A stretch of DNA of 64,000 nt from Armatimonadota bacterium (GTDB taxonomy: Bacteria > Armatimonadota > Zipacnadia > Zipacnadales > JABUFB01): the NCBI GenBank assembly GCA_013314775.1, contig JABUFB010000014.1:124001-188000 (forward strand), written 5' to 3'. The notes under the pieces were generated by a model. The model did not search any database. It saw only the letters and a program-made list of their open reading frames with translations, and was not told the origin of the DNA. Positions 8,800-16,631 of this stretch are shown piece by piece (position 1 is the stretch's first letter; the number at the start of each line of letters is the position of its first letter). Made by a program: the position numbers and the translations under genes.

Positions 8800-10575
8800 A
8801 TGCGCAATCGGGCGCGAGCATTGCTACCAGCGATCGTACTCTGCATCGCAGCACTGGTCTTCATCGCCTTGTCTGGCACGGGTTGCGGCAAGAAGGGTGA
8901 GGATGCCGCAGGCGGGGCCCCGGCTGGAGGGCCCGAACAGATGATGGCGGGCGCTCCGGGTGGAGCACCGATGGGCATGCCCGAAGGTGGTGGGACGCCC
9001 GGTGGTCCCGCTGGTCCTCCTGGAGGTCCGGGCGCGCCTGGTGGCGCACCACCGGCAGCCGGCCCGGGTGGCCCTGGCGGCCCCCCTGAGGGTGCTGGCG
9101 GTCCCGGCGGCCCCGGTGGCCCCGGTGGTCCGGGAGGACCCCCTTCCAAAGATGGCGGCGGCGGGGGAGCTGACGGAGGTCCCCCAGCTCAGCCGGCAAA
9201 GGTGGAGAAGGCTGCTCCCGCAACTGCCGAGCAGGTCGAGGCGGTTGAGGAAGCTCTCGGCATACTGCGAACCTTCCTGACTCGCGAAGCTCCGGCCCCC
9301 ACTGCCACTGACAAGAAGAGCGAGGATGAGGCTGACTCCAAGGCCCCGACGGCAAAGGCCTCCTCGGGCGGCATGAAGTTCGCCCAGGCCGGTGGACCGG
9401 GTGGACCGGGTGGACCGGGTGGACCGGGTGGACCGGGTGGACCGGGTGCCGGCGGTCCTGGTGGACCGGGGGGAGAAGGTCCGGCAGCGGGAGCGGCTTC
9501 CGCTGCAGACGGCGTTCCCCCGCTGGCCCTTGCAATCGCTGTCAAGCGCGTCTGTCAGAAGACCCGCGGCATACAGATGAACCAGCAGAAGTGGTTCCAC
9601 GAATACTGGTTCTTCATGGCCCGCTCACTGCTCGAAGAGGTCCAGACCAAGTACGGCGATTTTCCGCTGGCGCAACTTGCCCACGCCGCCCAGACGAAGA
9701 GCGACTGGGAAGGCTACCTGTGGCATTGGGCGATGCGTACGATGCTGGCGCAGACTGATTACTCCGACCTGCTGGACTGCGCTGATGCCATCGCCAAAGC
9801 GCGCGTGGGGCTGGCCGCAATCCACGCGATTTGCCGCTATGGTCTTCTGATGGAGGACGTGGACGCAACCAAGGTCGGCCGCATCATCTCCCCAACCATC
9901 TCCCACACCATCAACACAATCCGCGTCAGCTTCGGGAACGCGAACTACGACCCGGCAACGATCGTCCGCGATGAAACCAAGCGCAGTCGCCTGATGGTCG
10001 AAGTGTTCGACAACTACCTGAAGTGGGGACACAACTGGCACTGGGAGCGGTCGCGCAACTGGGCTTACCTGTCCCGTGTCTCTGCGAACGTTCCTGCTTA
10101 CACTTGTGATTCCTGCGGTCGGAAGCTCACACGAGACGGGCAGATGTGGCGCTGTCCGCGCTGTGGCAAGGCAACCCGCCCTGCCATCCCCGGAACTTTC
10201 GAGGTTGTCGAACCCCACGGATGTCTGGATTGTGGCTATCGCGACCAGTACCGGGTATCCGCTGTCCAGTGTCCATCCTGCTACGCGAGTCCCGATGGGC
10301 GTTACCGTCTCACCCGCTCTTGGAATTCGCCGACGTTCGCAAGGCGCCAGCAGGGGATGAAGAACGCGCAGAAGGCCCACAAGACGGCCGAGGCCGTATT
10401 TGCGAGCAGTTCAGTGCTTCCGACCAAGGCCGACCGGCAGGCGTATGAAGCCTGGGTTGCGGTATCTCCGGCTCCCGAACGCGTGCCGTCGCTGCACCAG
10501 ATGGAGCTTGAGGCGCACGAGGTTCGCCTGCGAGCCGCAGCTATACCGAGTGATCGTCAGCCGCAACGCAACTAA
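8800..10575 (+). CDS. Putative lipoprotein with Gly-Gly-Pro tracts and zinc-ribbon knuckles
   Basis: 591 residues; start ATG at 8800 with gggagg upstream. The N-terminus is a lipoprotein-like signal ending at a Cys in SGTGC. About residues 30-130 and 195-225 are made almost entirely of Gly, Pro and Ala, largely GGP triplets. About residues 240-430 form a Trp- and His-rich alpha-helical region without a family I know. Residues about 435-510 hold four CxxC knuckles (CDSC, CPRC, CLDC, CPSC), the spacing of two zinc ribbons. Zinc ribbons are normally cytoplasmic, so their presence behind an export signal is odd. It is followed by a related gene 54 bases downstream. Function unknown. Confidence 0.75.
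   Translation: MRNRARALLPAIVLCIAALVFIALSGTGCGKKGEDAAGGAPAGGPEQMMAGAPGGAPMGMPEGGGTPGGPAGPPGGPGAPGGAPPAAGPGGPGGPPEGAGGPGGPGGPGGPGGPPSKDGGGGGADGGPPAQPAKVEKAAPATAEQVEAVEEALGILRTFLTREAPAPTATDKKSEDEADSKAPTAKASSGGMKFAQAGGPGGPGGPGGPGGPGGPGAGGPGGPGGEGPAAGAASAADGVPPLALAIAVKRVCQKTRGIQMNQQKWFHEYWFFMARSLLEEVQTKYGDFPLAQLAHAAQTKSDWEGYLWHWAMRTMLAQTDYSDLLDCADAIAKARVGLAAIHAICRYGLLMEDVDATKVGRIISPTISHTINTIRVSFGNANYDPATIVRDETKRSRLMVEVFDNYLKWGHNWHWERSRNWAYLSRVSANVPAYTCDSCGRKLTRDGQMWRCPRCGKATRPAIPGTFEVVEPHGCLDCGYRDQYRVSAVQCPSCYASPDGRYRLTRSWNSPTFARRQQGMKNAQKAHKTAEAVFASSSVLPTKADRQAYEAWVAVSPAPERVPSLHQMELEAHEVRLRAAAIPSDRQPQRN
9391..9444 (+). repeat. Six tandem copies of a 9-bp unit
   Basis: The unit ggtggaccg is repeated six times without a mismatch and codes for Gly-Gly-Pro. 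Because the unit is a multiple of three, gain or loss of copies would keep the frame. Confidence 0.95.
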
Positions 10576-10629
10576 ACGGGCAAGGTCGGGCATGGTCACC
10601 TGCCCGGCCCCCAGTCCGGAGGGCGCTGG

Positions 10630-11844
10630 ATGAGACACCGCCTGATCATTGCAGCCATCTTGCTGACTATTCCGGTGCTGCTCGTTGGGTGCAAAGAGGA
10701 GCCCGAGGCGGAGGCTTCCGCGCCACCACCTCCGGACCCGGGTTGGCCCAGCTACTCGCCGATGGCTGCCGCCATCGAGTTCGAGTTGCAGGAGGCCCAT
10801 TATCATATCCGCAAGGGCCGGTACATGGCGCCGGACAGCTATGGCAGCGAGGCAGAAATGCCCGCTGCGATGGGCTACACCCAGTGGGCTTTCGCCAATG
10901 CCACGCGCCTGTACGAATCTCCCCAGTCTGCCGCTGACGACAAGCAGAAACTTGAGATCGAGACCAAGCGCAACAGTCTTTTCGCAGGTGCGACTGACGC
11001 CGCAGATCATCTCATCCTCGAACATGGCGGCCGCTTCTCAGTGCCCCACGGTTATGTACCGCGGTGCAAATGGTGTGGGCTTCCCATGCCCAAGAGCCTC
11101 ATGCGCTGGCCGATGGAGGATGGGGAGAAGCGAGTCGAGTGTCCGCGCTGCGGCGCCCGCGACTCATTCCCCACTGGCCTGATCTACCGTTGCCCGAACT
11201 GCCACGACGTGGTTGCCGGAACACAACTCGGGCCGCGCTGCCCGACGTGCAGCCGCAAGTGGGCAGGGGCTGAGAAGCATTGCTCTCGTTGTGGTTACGC
11301 GACGAGCGTCCTCAGCCGACAGGGCCAACGCTGCCCCAACTGCAAGGCCAAGTGGAACTTCGACATACCCTTCGGCAACTGGCCATCTCGTGCGCCGATC
11401 CCGGTGGACTTCACCGGCTCAGGCGAAGGCGACCGGTGCACCGCCTACACTGCAGTTACGGGGAGACGCTGTCCGAACAAACTGCCCTCGCACTCGAAAG
11501 ACAAGGCCGATCTGGCCTGCTGGTACCATCGTGGCCAGAAACAGCGTGACGAGGTTGCCGCCTCGGGTGGCGGCGCACCGGCGGGCGCTGGTGGCGCCGG
11601 CGCGGCCGGTGGGATGGGCGGCGGCATGGGTGGTCCCGGCGGACCGCCTGGAATGGGCGGACCTGGTGGGCCTCCCGGCATGGGTGGTCCCGGCGGACCG
11701 CCTGGAATGGGCGGGCCCGGTGGACCTCCCGGAATGGGCGGACCGGGCGGGCCTCCGGCCGGCATGGCGCCTGGTGGTGCGGGCGGGCCTCCCGGCGGCG
11801 CTGCGGCCGGGCCTCCTCCGGGTGACATGGGTGGCGCAGAGTAG
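10630..11844 (+). CDS. Lipoprotein with three zinc-ribbon pairs and Gly-Pro-Met tail
   Basis: 404 residues; ATG at 10630 with ggaggg at 10618-10623. A standard lipobox (LLVGC) ends the signal at Cys21. Residues about 145-240 contain six CxxC knuckles (CKWC, CPRC, CPNC, CPTC, CSRC, CPNC), enough for three zinc ribbons. Residues about 270-300 hold a different Cys/His motif, C-x-A-x-T then GRRC and a final CWYH, resembling the short zinc motif of DUF5763-type proteins. The last roughly 90 residues are repeats of GGPGGPPGM. It shares architecture, in another order, with the gene just upstream and is probably cotranscribed with it. Role unknown. Confidence 0.8.
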   Translation: MRHRLIIAAILLTIPVLLVGCKEEPEAEASAPPPPDPGWPSYSPMAAAIEFELQEAHYHIRKGRYMAPDSYGSEAEMPAAMGYTQWAFANATRLYESPQSAADDKQKLEIETKRNSLFAGATDAADHLILEHGGRFSVPHGYVPRCKWCGLPMPKSLMRWPMEDGEKRVECPRCGARDSFPTGLIYRCPNCHDVVAGTQLGPRCPTCSRKWAGAEKHCSRCGYATSVLSRQGQRCPNCKAKWNFDIPFGNWPSRAPIPVDFTGSGEGDRCTAYTAVTGRRCPNKLPSHSKDKADLACWYHRGQKQRDEVAASGGGAPAGAGGAGAAGGMGGGMGGPGGPPGMGGPGGPPGMGGPGGPPGMGGPGGPPGMGGPGGPPAGMAPGGAGGPPGGAAAGPPPGDMGGAE

Positions 11845-11906
11845 CGCCACGCAGCCCGGGCGGTTCGGCGCGCGTTGCCGCATAACTCAAGCCTAACAGC
11901 GTACCA

Positions 11907-11940
11907 GGCCGCGCACATCCTGCGCGGCCCTTACTTTCAG
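11907..11940 (+). terminator. Intrinsic terminator after lipoprotein pair
   Basis: A perfect 9-bp stem (ggccgcgca at 11907-11915, tgcgcggcc at 11921-11929) with a 5-base loop is followed by cttacttt. It ends the two-gene lipoprotein unit. Confidence 0.75.
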
Positions 11941-11950
11941 GGTGATAGGC

Positions 11951-12829
11951 ATGTTCAAACTCAGCGTCATCAGCGACGAAATCTCCCAGGACTTCCAGCG
12001 AGTCGTCGATGTCTGCAAGGAGTATGGGGTCGCTATGGTGGAGCCGCGGTCGGTGTGGGACACTCCGCCGCACAAGCTGTCTGACGACCAGCTCGCCCAG
12101 ATGAAGTCGATCATGGATGCGAGCGGGTTCAGCGTTCCCTGTATTGCATCTCCTTTTCTGAAGTGCGATCTGGGAGACGCAGACCAGTACAAGGAGCATC
12201 TGGCTATCTTGCGCCGCTGCATCGAGATTGCGCACCGCTTCGACTGCAAGATCATCCGCGGGTTCACTTTCTGGAAGACCGGGCCGGCCCAGGGAGTCTG
12301 GCAGCAACTTCTCGACGCCTATGCCGAGCCGATCCGCATCTGCGAGCAAGAGGATGTGTACATCGGAATCGAAAACGAAGCATCTACCCATATCGCTACC
12401 GCTGCCGAAGCGGAGGCAATGTACAAGGACCTCGCCAGTGACCGCGTCCGCGCTATCTGGGACCCGGCAAACGAGGTATATGCCACCGATGGTGAACTAC
12501 CTTTCCCGAACGCCTTTGAGCGGATGAAGCCCTACATGATCCACATGCACATCAAAGATGCTGTCCGCGACCCGCAGGCTGAGGGAGGCGCCCGTTGCGT
12601 CCCGGTGGGTGATGGCGGTTACATTGACTACCCTGCGCAGTTCCAGGCGCTCGTGGATATGGGATACGAGGGGGCCTGCAGCCTGGAGACCCACTGGCGG
12701 CCCGGGTCTCAGCTGGATGAGGAGACTATGAACAAGCCAGGAGGCGCGGCCTTCTCCGCCGGCGGCGAGCAGGCCAGCCGCATCTGTTTCGAGAAGATAC
12801 TCGAGATGATCGCGAACCTGAAGGCTTAG
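11951..12829 (+). CDS. Sugar phosphate isomerase/epimerase-like TIM barrel
   Basis: 292 residues from the ATG at 11951; a GTG at 11942 is possible. The upstream agggtgatag repeats the ribosome site seen at 1201. The protein fits the xylose isomerase-like AP_endonuc_2 family: SVISDEISQDF at the start, a KIIRGFTFW strand, IGIENEAS with the metal-binding Glu, a WDPANEV loop, HMHIKDA with metal-binding His and Asp, and SLETHWRPGS with the last Glu. Members isomerise or epimerise free or phosphorylated sugars with a divalent metal. It stands alone between two hairpins. The substrate cannot be read from sequence. Confidence 0.85.
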   Translation: MFKLSVISDEISQDFQRVVDVCKEYGVAMVEPRSVWDTPPHKLSDDQLAQMKSIMDASGFSVPCIASPFLKCDLGDADQYKEHLAILRRCIEIAHRFDCKIIRGFTFWKTGPAQGVWQQLLDAYAEPIRICEQEDVYIGIENEASTHIATAAEAEAMYKDLASDRVRAIWDPANEVYATDGELPFPNAFERMKPYMIHMHIKDAVRDPQAEGGARCVPVGDGGYIDYPAQFQALVDMGYEGACSLETHWRPGSQLDEETMNKPGGAAFSAGGEQASRICFEKILEMIANLKA

Positions 12830-12855
12830 GCTCTCCACCGAACGCTATCGGATGC

Positions 12856-12883
12856 ACCGCCCGGGACCGTCATCCCGGGCGGT
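12856..12883 (+). terminator. GC-rich hairpin after isomerase-like gene
   Basis: A perfect 11-bp stem (accgcccggga/tcccgggcggt) with a 6-base loop begins 27 bases after the stop. The following T-run is weak. Confidence 0.55.
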
Positions 12884-12926
12884 TCGGTAACTGCCGTAAT
12901 GTTGCTATGCCGGCCTGCGTGGCATC

Positions 12927-12955
12927 TTTACGCGTGTGTCAGCGGGCTGTATACT
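12927..12955 (+). promoter_or_regulatory. Possible promoter for L,D-transpeptidase operon
   Basis: TTTACG (12927-12932) and TATACT (12950-12955) are 17 bp apart. A start point near 12962 would favour the ATG at 13013 over the in-frame one at 12899. Confidence 0.4.
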
Positions 12956-13012
12956 CATGTCCGTAATGGGTCGGCCCGGCAGACACTCCCCACCAGAGCG
13001 TCCGGCAACCGC

Positions 13013-14071
13013 ATGCCAAGGCACAACTCAGGCCGGCAATGTCTGAGCAATGGAATCCCCCTCGCTGCGACAGCTGGGATACTCTTTGTACTCATCTGGG
13101 GTGTGGACCTGCGGCTGTCACTGATGCCCTCTCTGTTCGTCGGAGACTGGCCGACTGAACATCCGACCGCCAAGGTGAAACCCAGGCTCTGGGCTTATGT
13201 CGACACCGCCGCCCTGGTTCCCGACGCAGGTATCGTGGCGCCTGCGAGCACGTCCCTGTATGACGACGTACCGGCGTATGAGACGCTGGGGAGGAATGAT
13301 CTGGTCGCCCGGATCGCGCGTATCCGGGGCGGTCTCGGCCCCCTGTTGACAGCCAAGGTCCACGAAGGGATGGCAGCCGTCAGCCTTCGTGACCTCTGCG
13401 CGAGACTGGGCAATCAATTCACCTGGGACGGTGCTGGCGTCGCCTTGGTGTCCGGCGATGAGGGTGTCACCGAGTTCGCGCCAGGTTCGCGCACGGCGCG
13501 GCGCAATCTGAACAGTATAGGTCTTCCAGCCCCGCCGTTCGTGGACGGCAACGACCTGTACGTTCCGGTCCGCAGTGCGGCAGCAGCACTCGGTCTTGAG
13601 TTGACCCAGGAACGGGGCGGCTCCATAGTGTGTCTGAGCCGCGGCACCAGCACGGTTCGGGCCCTCATCCCGGCGCAGGCCTTCAGCATCGAAATCGACC
13701 GTTCAGACCGTTGGCTCCGGGTCTTCTATGCCGGGGAGTTGGCCAAGCATTACCGTGCGTGTACGGGTGCGGGCCAGAACACACCTGTGGGGCGGTTCTA
13801 TATCCAGAGCAAATGTGTGTGGCCCGGTTGGCGCGCGTACTGGGGCGAATTCATCCCTGGGGGCAGCAGCCGCAATCCTCTCGGCGCCAGGTTCATAGGC
13901 ACGTCGGCCAGGGGACGCGTCACCGGCTGGACCATCGGGATACATGGGACGAACCAGCCTTCATCCATCGGGCGCAGGATATCGGGTGGCTGCGTCCGTC
14001 TGCTGAACCCCGACATCATCGAACTGTACGAGGTCATACCGATCGGCACTCGGGTTACGATCCACGAGTGA
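13013..14071 (+). CDS. L,D-transpeptidase (YkuD) with copper amine oxidase-like N-terminal domain
   Basis: 352 residues from the ATG at 13013; an ATG at 12899 would add 38 residues without a good signal. A hydrophobic segment near residues 15-30 is a signal or membrane anchor. Residues about 110-220 look like a copper amine oxidase N-terminal (stalk) domain with the pattern LYVPVRSAAAALG. The C-terminal YkuD domain has the catalytic motif: His in IGIHGT near residue 310 and Cys in SGGCVRL near 326. Such enzymes form 3-3 peptidoglycan cross-links or attach proteins to peptidoglycan outside the membrane. acpS follows 10 bases later, suggesting an operon. Confidence 0.9.
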   Translation: MPRHNSGRQCLSNGIPLAATAGILFVLIWGVDLRLSLMPSLFVGDWPTEHPTAKVKPRLWAYVDTAALVPDAGIVAPASTSLYDDVPAYETLGRNDLVARIARIRGGLGPLLTAKVHEGMAAVSLRDLCARLGNQFTWDGAGVALVSGDEGVTEFAPGSRTARRNLNSIGLPAPPFVDGNDLYVPVRSAAAALGLELTQERGGSIVCLSRGTSTVRALIPAQAFSIEIDRSDRWLRVFYAGELAKHYRACTGAGQNTPVGRFYIQSKCVWPGWRAYWGEFIPGGSSRNPLGARFIGTSARGRVTGWTIGIHGTNQPSSIGRRISGGCVRLLNPDIIELYEVIPIGTRVTIHE

Positions 14072-14081
14072 ATGCGCAAGG

Positions 14082-14492
14082 GTGAACCTGATGATCCTCG
14101 GTGTTGGCACGGACATCTGCTCGGTCAAGCGAATGCAGTACATGACCGAGAAGTATGGCGCTCGATTCCTCGACCGCGTCTTCACACCTGAGGAGCAGGA
14201 ACGTGCCCGGCGCAAAGCGGGGTGGGCCGAGAGGTTGGCCGCGCGCTTCGCGGCCAAGGAAGCTACCATGAAGGCACTGGGAACGGGCTGGGCGTGTGGC
14301 GTGCGCTTCCTCGACATCCACGTGACCAATGAGTTTGGGGGACGCCCTGTTGTGCGCCTCGTGGGAACCGCCGCGACCTGGGCGGAGTCCATCGGTGTAA
14401 CGCGCATCCATGTATCGCTTTCTCACGAACGCGAGCAAGCCGTTGCATTTGTGGTTCTCGAGGCGGCCGACGGCCGACCCTGGACCGACTGA
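14082..14492 (+). CDS. acpS: Holo-[acyl-carrier-protein] synthase
   Basis: 136 residues from a GTG at 14082, or 133 from the ATG at 14091. AcpS moves the 4'-phosphopantetheine group of CoA to a serine on acyl carrier protein, which fatty-acid synthesis needs. Motifs are complete: GVGTDI with the Mg-binding Asp near the start, RFAAKEATMKALG with the metal-binding Glu and catalytic Lys, and VSLSHE near the C-terminus. Length is normal. It lies in a tight plus-strand run with the L,D-transpeptidase upstream and an LptF/G-type permease 60 bases downstream, a cell-envelope and lipid grouping. Confidence 0.95.
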   Translation: MNLMILGVGTDICSVKRMQYMTEKYGARFLDRVFTPEEQERARRKAGWAERLAARFAAKEATMKALGTGWACGVRFLDIHVTNEFGGRPVVRLVGTAATWAESIGVTRIHVSLSHEREQAVAFVVLEAADGRPWTD

Positions 14493-14552
14493 CGTGGGTC
14501 GCGCGCCCGGTTTCTGCACATTGCCGGTCCACCCCACCAAATGGGTCCCGCC

Positions 14553-15629
14553 ATGCGTCTGATCGATAGATATGTCCTGCGACTGATGGTCATGCCGACG
14601 CTCATCGGCGTCGCAGTCTTCATGGTCATCATGCTGTCCGAGACGGCAATCAAACTCGGCGATACGGTTATCGGCCTTAGGGTTCCCCCCGCTCTCATCG
14701 GTCAGTACTTCCTCTTCAGGCTCCCGCGTGTGTTCGCCTGGTCTCTTCCCGTCGGCATTCTCGTTGGCGCCGCCATGGTGACGACGCAGATGGCGAGAGC
14801 CGGAGAGGCGACTGCCATGCGGGCCGGCGGAGCGAGCTTGCGGCGCATCTGGATCTCGATCATCGTTCTCGGGATGGCGGCAACCGTGGTTTCGTTCGCA
14901 GTCGAAGAGTTCCTGGTACCCGGCGCAAATGCCCGTGGCACCAAGGTCTTCAACACCATGACCCGCACCCAGCCCGTCATGGAATCACGAAGCGACCAGG
15001 TTTTCCGCGACGAAAAGGGACGCATCATCTACGTCGGGCACATGGATGTGGTCAGCAACGAGCTTCAGAATGTCCTGGTTGTTGACCAGAGAGACGACGG
15101 CAGCCCCGGCGTCATCACTGCGGCCCGACGCGCCGAACGTCAGGGCAAAGAATGGATGCTGCGTGAGGGTATCCGGCTGCGGGTGGGGACTCATGGGGGG
15201 GAGCTTGGGCCGTGGGAGCCGTTCGAAGCAGAGGCAATCAGCCTGTGGAGCGCCCTGGACGAGTACTACAGCGACCAGCGAACGGATTACGAGATGAGCG
15301 CCCGTGAGATTCGCGAGCGCGTGGACCTGCTGCGTTCATCGGGCCAGGACCCGCAAAGGTGGGAAGTGCGGCTCCAGTTCCGCTACTCCATGCCCGTCGC
15401 GTGTCTGGTCTTCGCCATGGTCGCGGCACCCCTGGGCATGCGGTTCGCTCATCTGGGCAGCTTCGTGGGGATCGTTATTTCGATCCTGGTGGTCTTCCTG
15501 TATAACGGCGTGCGATCGTGGGGTCTCGCATTCGGCCTCGTGGGCGACCTGAACCCGATCGCGGCCGCCTGGGCGCAGAACATCATCTTTGGGTCATTGG
15601 GCCTTTGGCTGGTGCTGAGGGCGCGGTAG
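14553..15629 (+). CDS. LptF/LptG family permease
   Basis: 358 residues, the normal length for YjgP/YjgQ permeases. The start is probably the ATG at 14553 (an ATG at 14541 adds 4 residues). Three membrane segments lie in the first 120 residues (MPTLIGVAVFMVIML; FAWSLPVGILVGAAM; ISIIVLGMAATVVSF), then a periplasmic beta-jellyroll-like domain of about 150 residues, then three membrane segments. LptF and LptG work with LptB and LptC to lift lipopolysaccharide to the outer membrane, so the gene supports a diderm envelope. Only one copy is here; I cannot tell LptF from LptG. It converges with the PfkB gene. Confidence 0.88.
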   Translation: MRLIDRYVLRLMVMPTLIGVAVFMVIMLSETAIKLGDTVIGLRVPPALIGQYFLFRLPRVFAWSLPVGILVGAAMVTTQMARAGEATAMRAGGASLRRIWISIIVLGMAATVVSFAVEEFLVPGANARGTKVFNTMTRTQPVMESRSDQVFRDEKGRIIYVGHMDVVSNELQNVLVVDQRDDGSPGVITAARRAERQGKEWMLREGIRLRVGTHGGELGPWEPFEAEAISLWSALDEYYSDQRTDYEMSAREIRERVDLLRSSGQDPQRWEVRLQFRYSMPVACLVFAMVAAPLGMRFAHLGSFVGIVISILVVFLYNGVRSWGLAFGLVGDLNPIAAAWAQNIIFGSLGLWLVLRAR

Positions 15630-15640
15630 TGCCTCGACGG

Positions 15641-16564
15641 CTAACTGGACAGGAGCTCTTCCATGGCAAGCCGGTTTAGCCTGTGGGCCGATGTGCCCTG
15701 ACCGCCCGCCACGATTGCCCCCACAGCGTTTCCCCATCGCAGGGCATCGGTCCCGCCGAGCCCCGCCAGAATCGCCGCCAGAAAGCCCGCGTTGAAAGCA
15801 TCGCCGCAGCACGTGGTATCGACAACCTCGACACAGAAGCCTTCGGAGCGGAACTCGCCCGACGCACCGACCAGGAAGGACCCGGCCGCCCCCAGCTTGA
15901 GGGCAACCGTGGTTCCCTCTCGGGCAAGGCAGCGTGCGGCCTCGAGCGGGTCATCGATGCCCGAGATGGCGGTGGCCTCCACCTCGTTCGGGAGGAAGTA
16001 GTCGACTGCGCGGATCGCTTCGCGCACCCTGGAGTCCCATTTCTGAGATGGATCGAACCCGGTATCCAGAGAGCTCGTGATGCCCAGTTCGCGCGCTCGG
16101 AGACAGATGTCGGCGACAGCGGGCCGCAGCTTGCTCTGCAGGAAGTAGCTCCCGATATGAATGTGCCGGGCCTTGAGAAGGAGATCATCTCCAACATCGG
16201 CGCCAGACAGCGAATCGATAGTGCCCAGGTAGGTCACAAAAGCCCGGTCGTGGGGACCGGATATTGAGACGGTCAGTCCGGTGCGCAGCGACCCATCACG
16301 GATGATGTGCGCGGTGGAAACGCCATTGGCGGTTAGACCCTCGAGCACGAATGTTCCGAAGTCGTCCTCACCGACCCTGGCCCGCAAAGCCGATCGCAGG
16401 CCGAGCCGCGCCGCGAAAGTGGCAACGTTCGCCGTGCAGCCACCAAGATGCATCCCCATCGCCTCAGCCAGGACTTCCTCGCCGAAGGCGGGCAGGCGAG
16501 TGACCCCGGCCAGAATCAGATCGACGTTGACGTCGCCGATGCAGAGAATGTCGTGATCTTTCAC
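15641..16564 (-). CDS. PfkB family carbohydrate kinase
   Basis: 307 residues from a GTG at 16564, preceded by gagggag. The ribokinase-like fold is clear: CIGDVNVDLIL at the start, a substrate-binding Gly pair in LGGCTANVATFAARLG, FLPNEVEA, and a C-terminal DTTCCGDAFNAGF. The last motif normally reads D-T-x-G-A-G-D; the anion-hole Gly-Ala is replaced by Cys-Cys here, while the catalytic Asp remains. The enzyme should phosphorylate a sugar or nucleoside with ATP, substrate unknown. It is the last gene of a minus-strand run (HAD phosphatase, beta-propeller, kinase). Confidence 0.9.
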   Translation of the reverse strand: MKDHDILCIGDVNVDLILAGVTRLPAFGEEVLAEAMGMHLGGCTANVATFAARLGLRSALRARVGEDDFGTFVLEGLTANGVSTAHIIRDGSLRTGLTVSISGPHDRAFVTYLGTIDSLSGADVGDDLLLKARHIHIGSYFLQSKLRPAVADICLRARELGITSSLDTGFDPSQKWDSRVREAIRAVDYFLPNEVEATAISGIDDPLEAARCLAREGTTVALKLGAAGSFLVGASGEFRSEGFCVEVVDTTCCGDAFNAGFLAAILAGLGGTDALRWGNAVGAIVAGGQGTSAHRLNRLAMEELLSS

Positions 16565-16631
16565 TTGGCACTCCCTCGTTACCGGTGGGCACTGGAGATG
16601 CGCCGGGGCCTTGGGTGCTGCTGAGCATTGT

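Noticed and set aside
8649-9149. Open frame on the minus strand reading as a collagen-like Gly-Pro-Pro protein
   Set aside because: It is the reverse complement of the Gly-Gly-Pro tracts of the lipoprotein gene; GGP codons read backwards give Gly-Pro-Pro. It has no ribosome site or signal. The same holds for 11445-11918.
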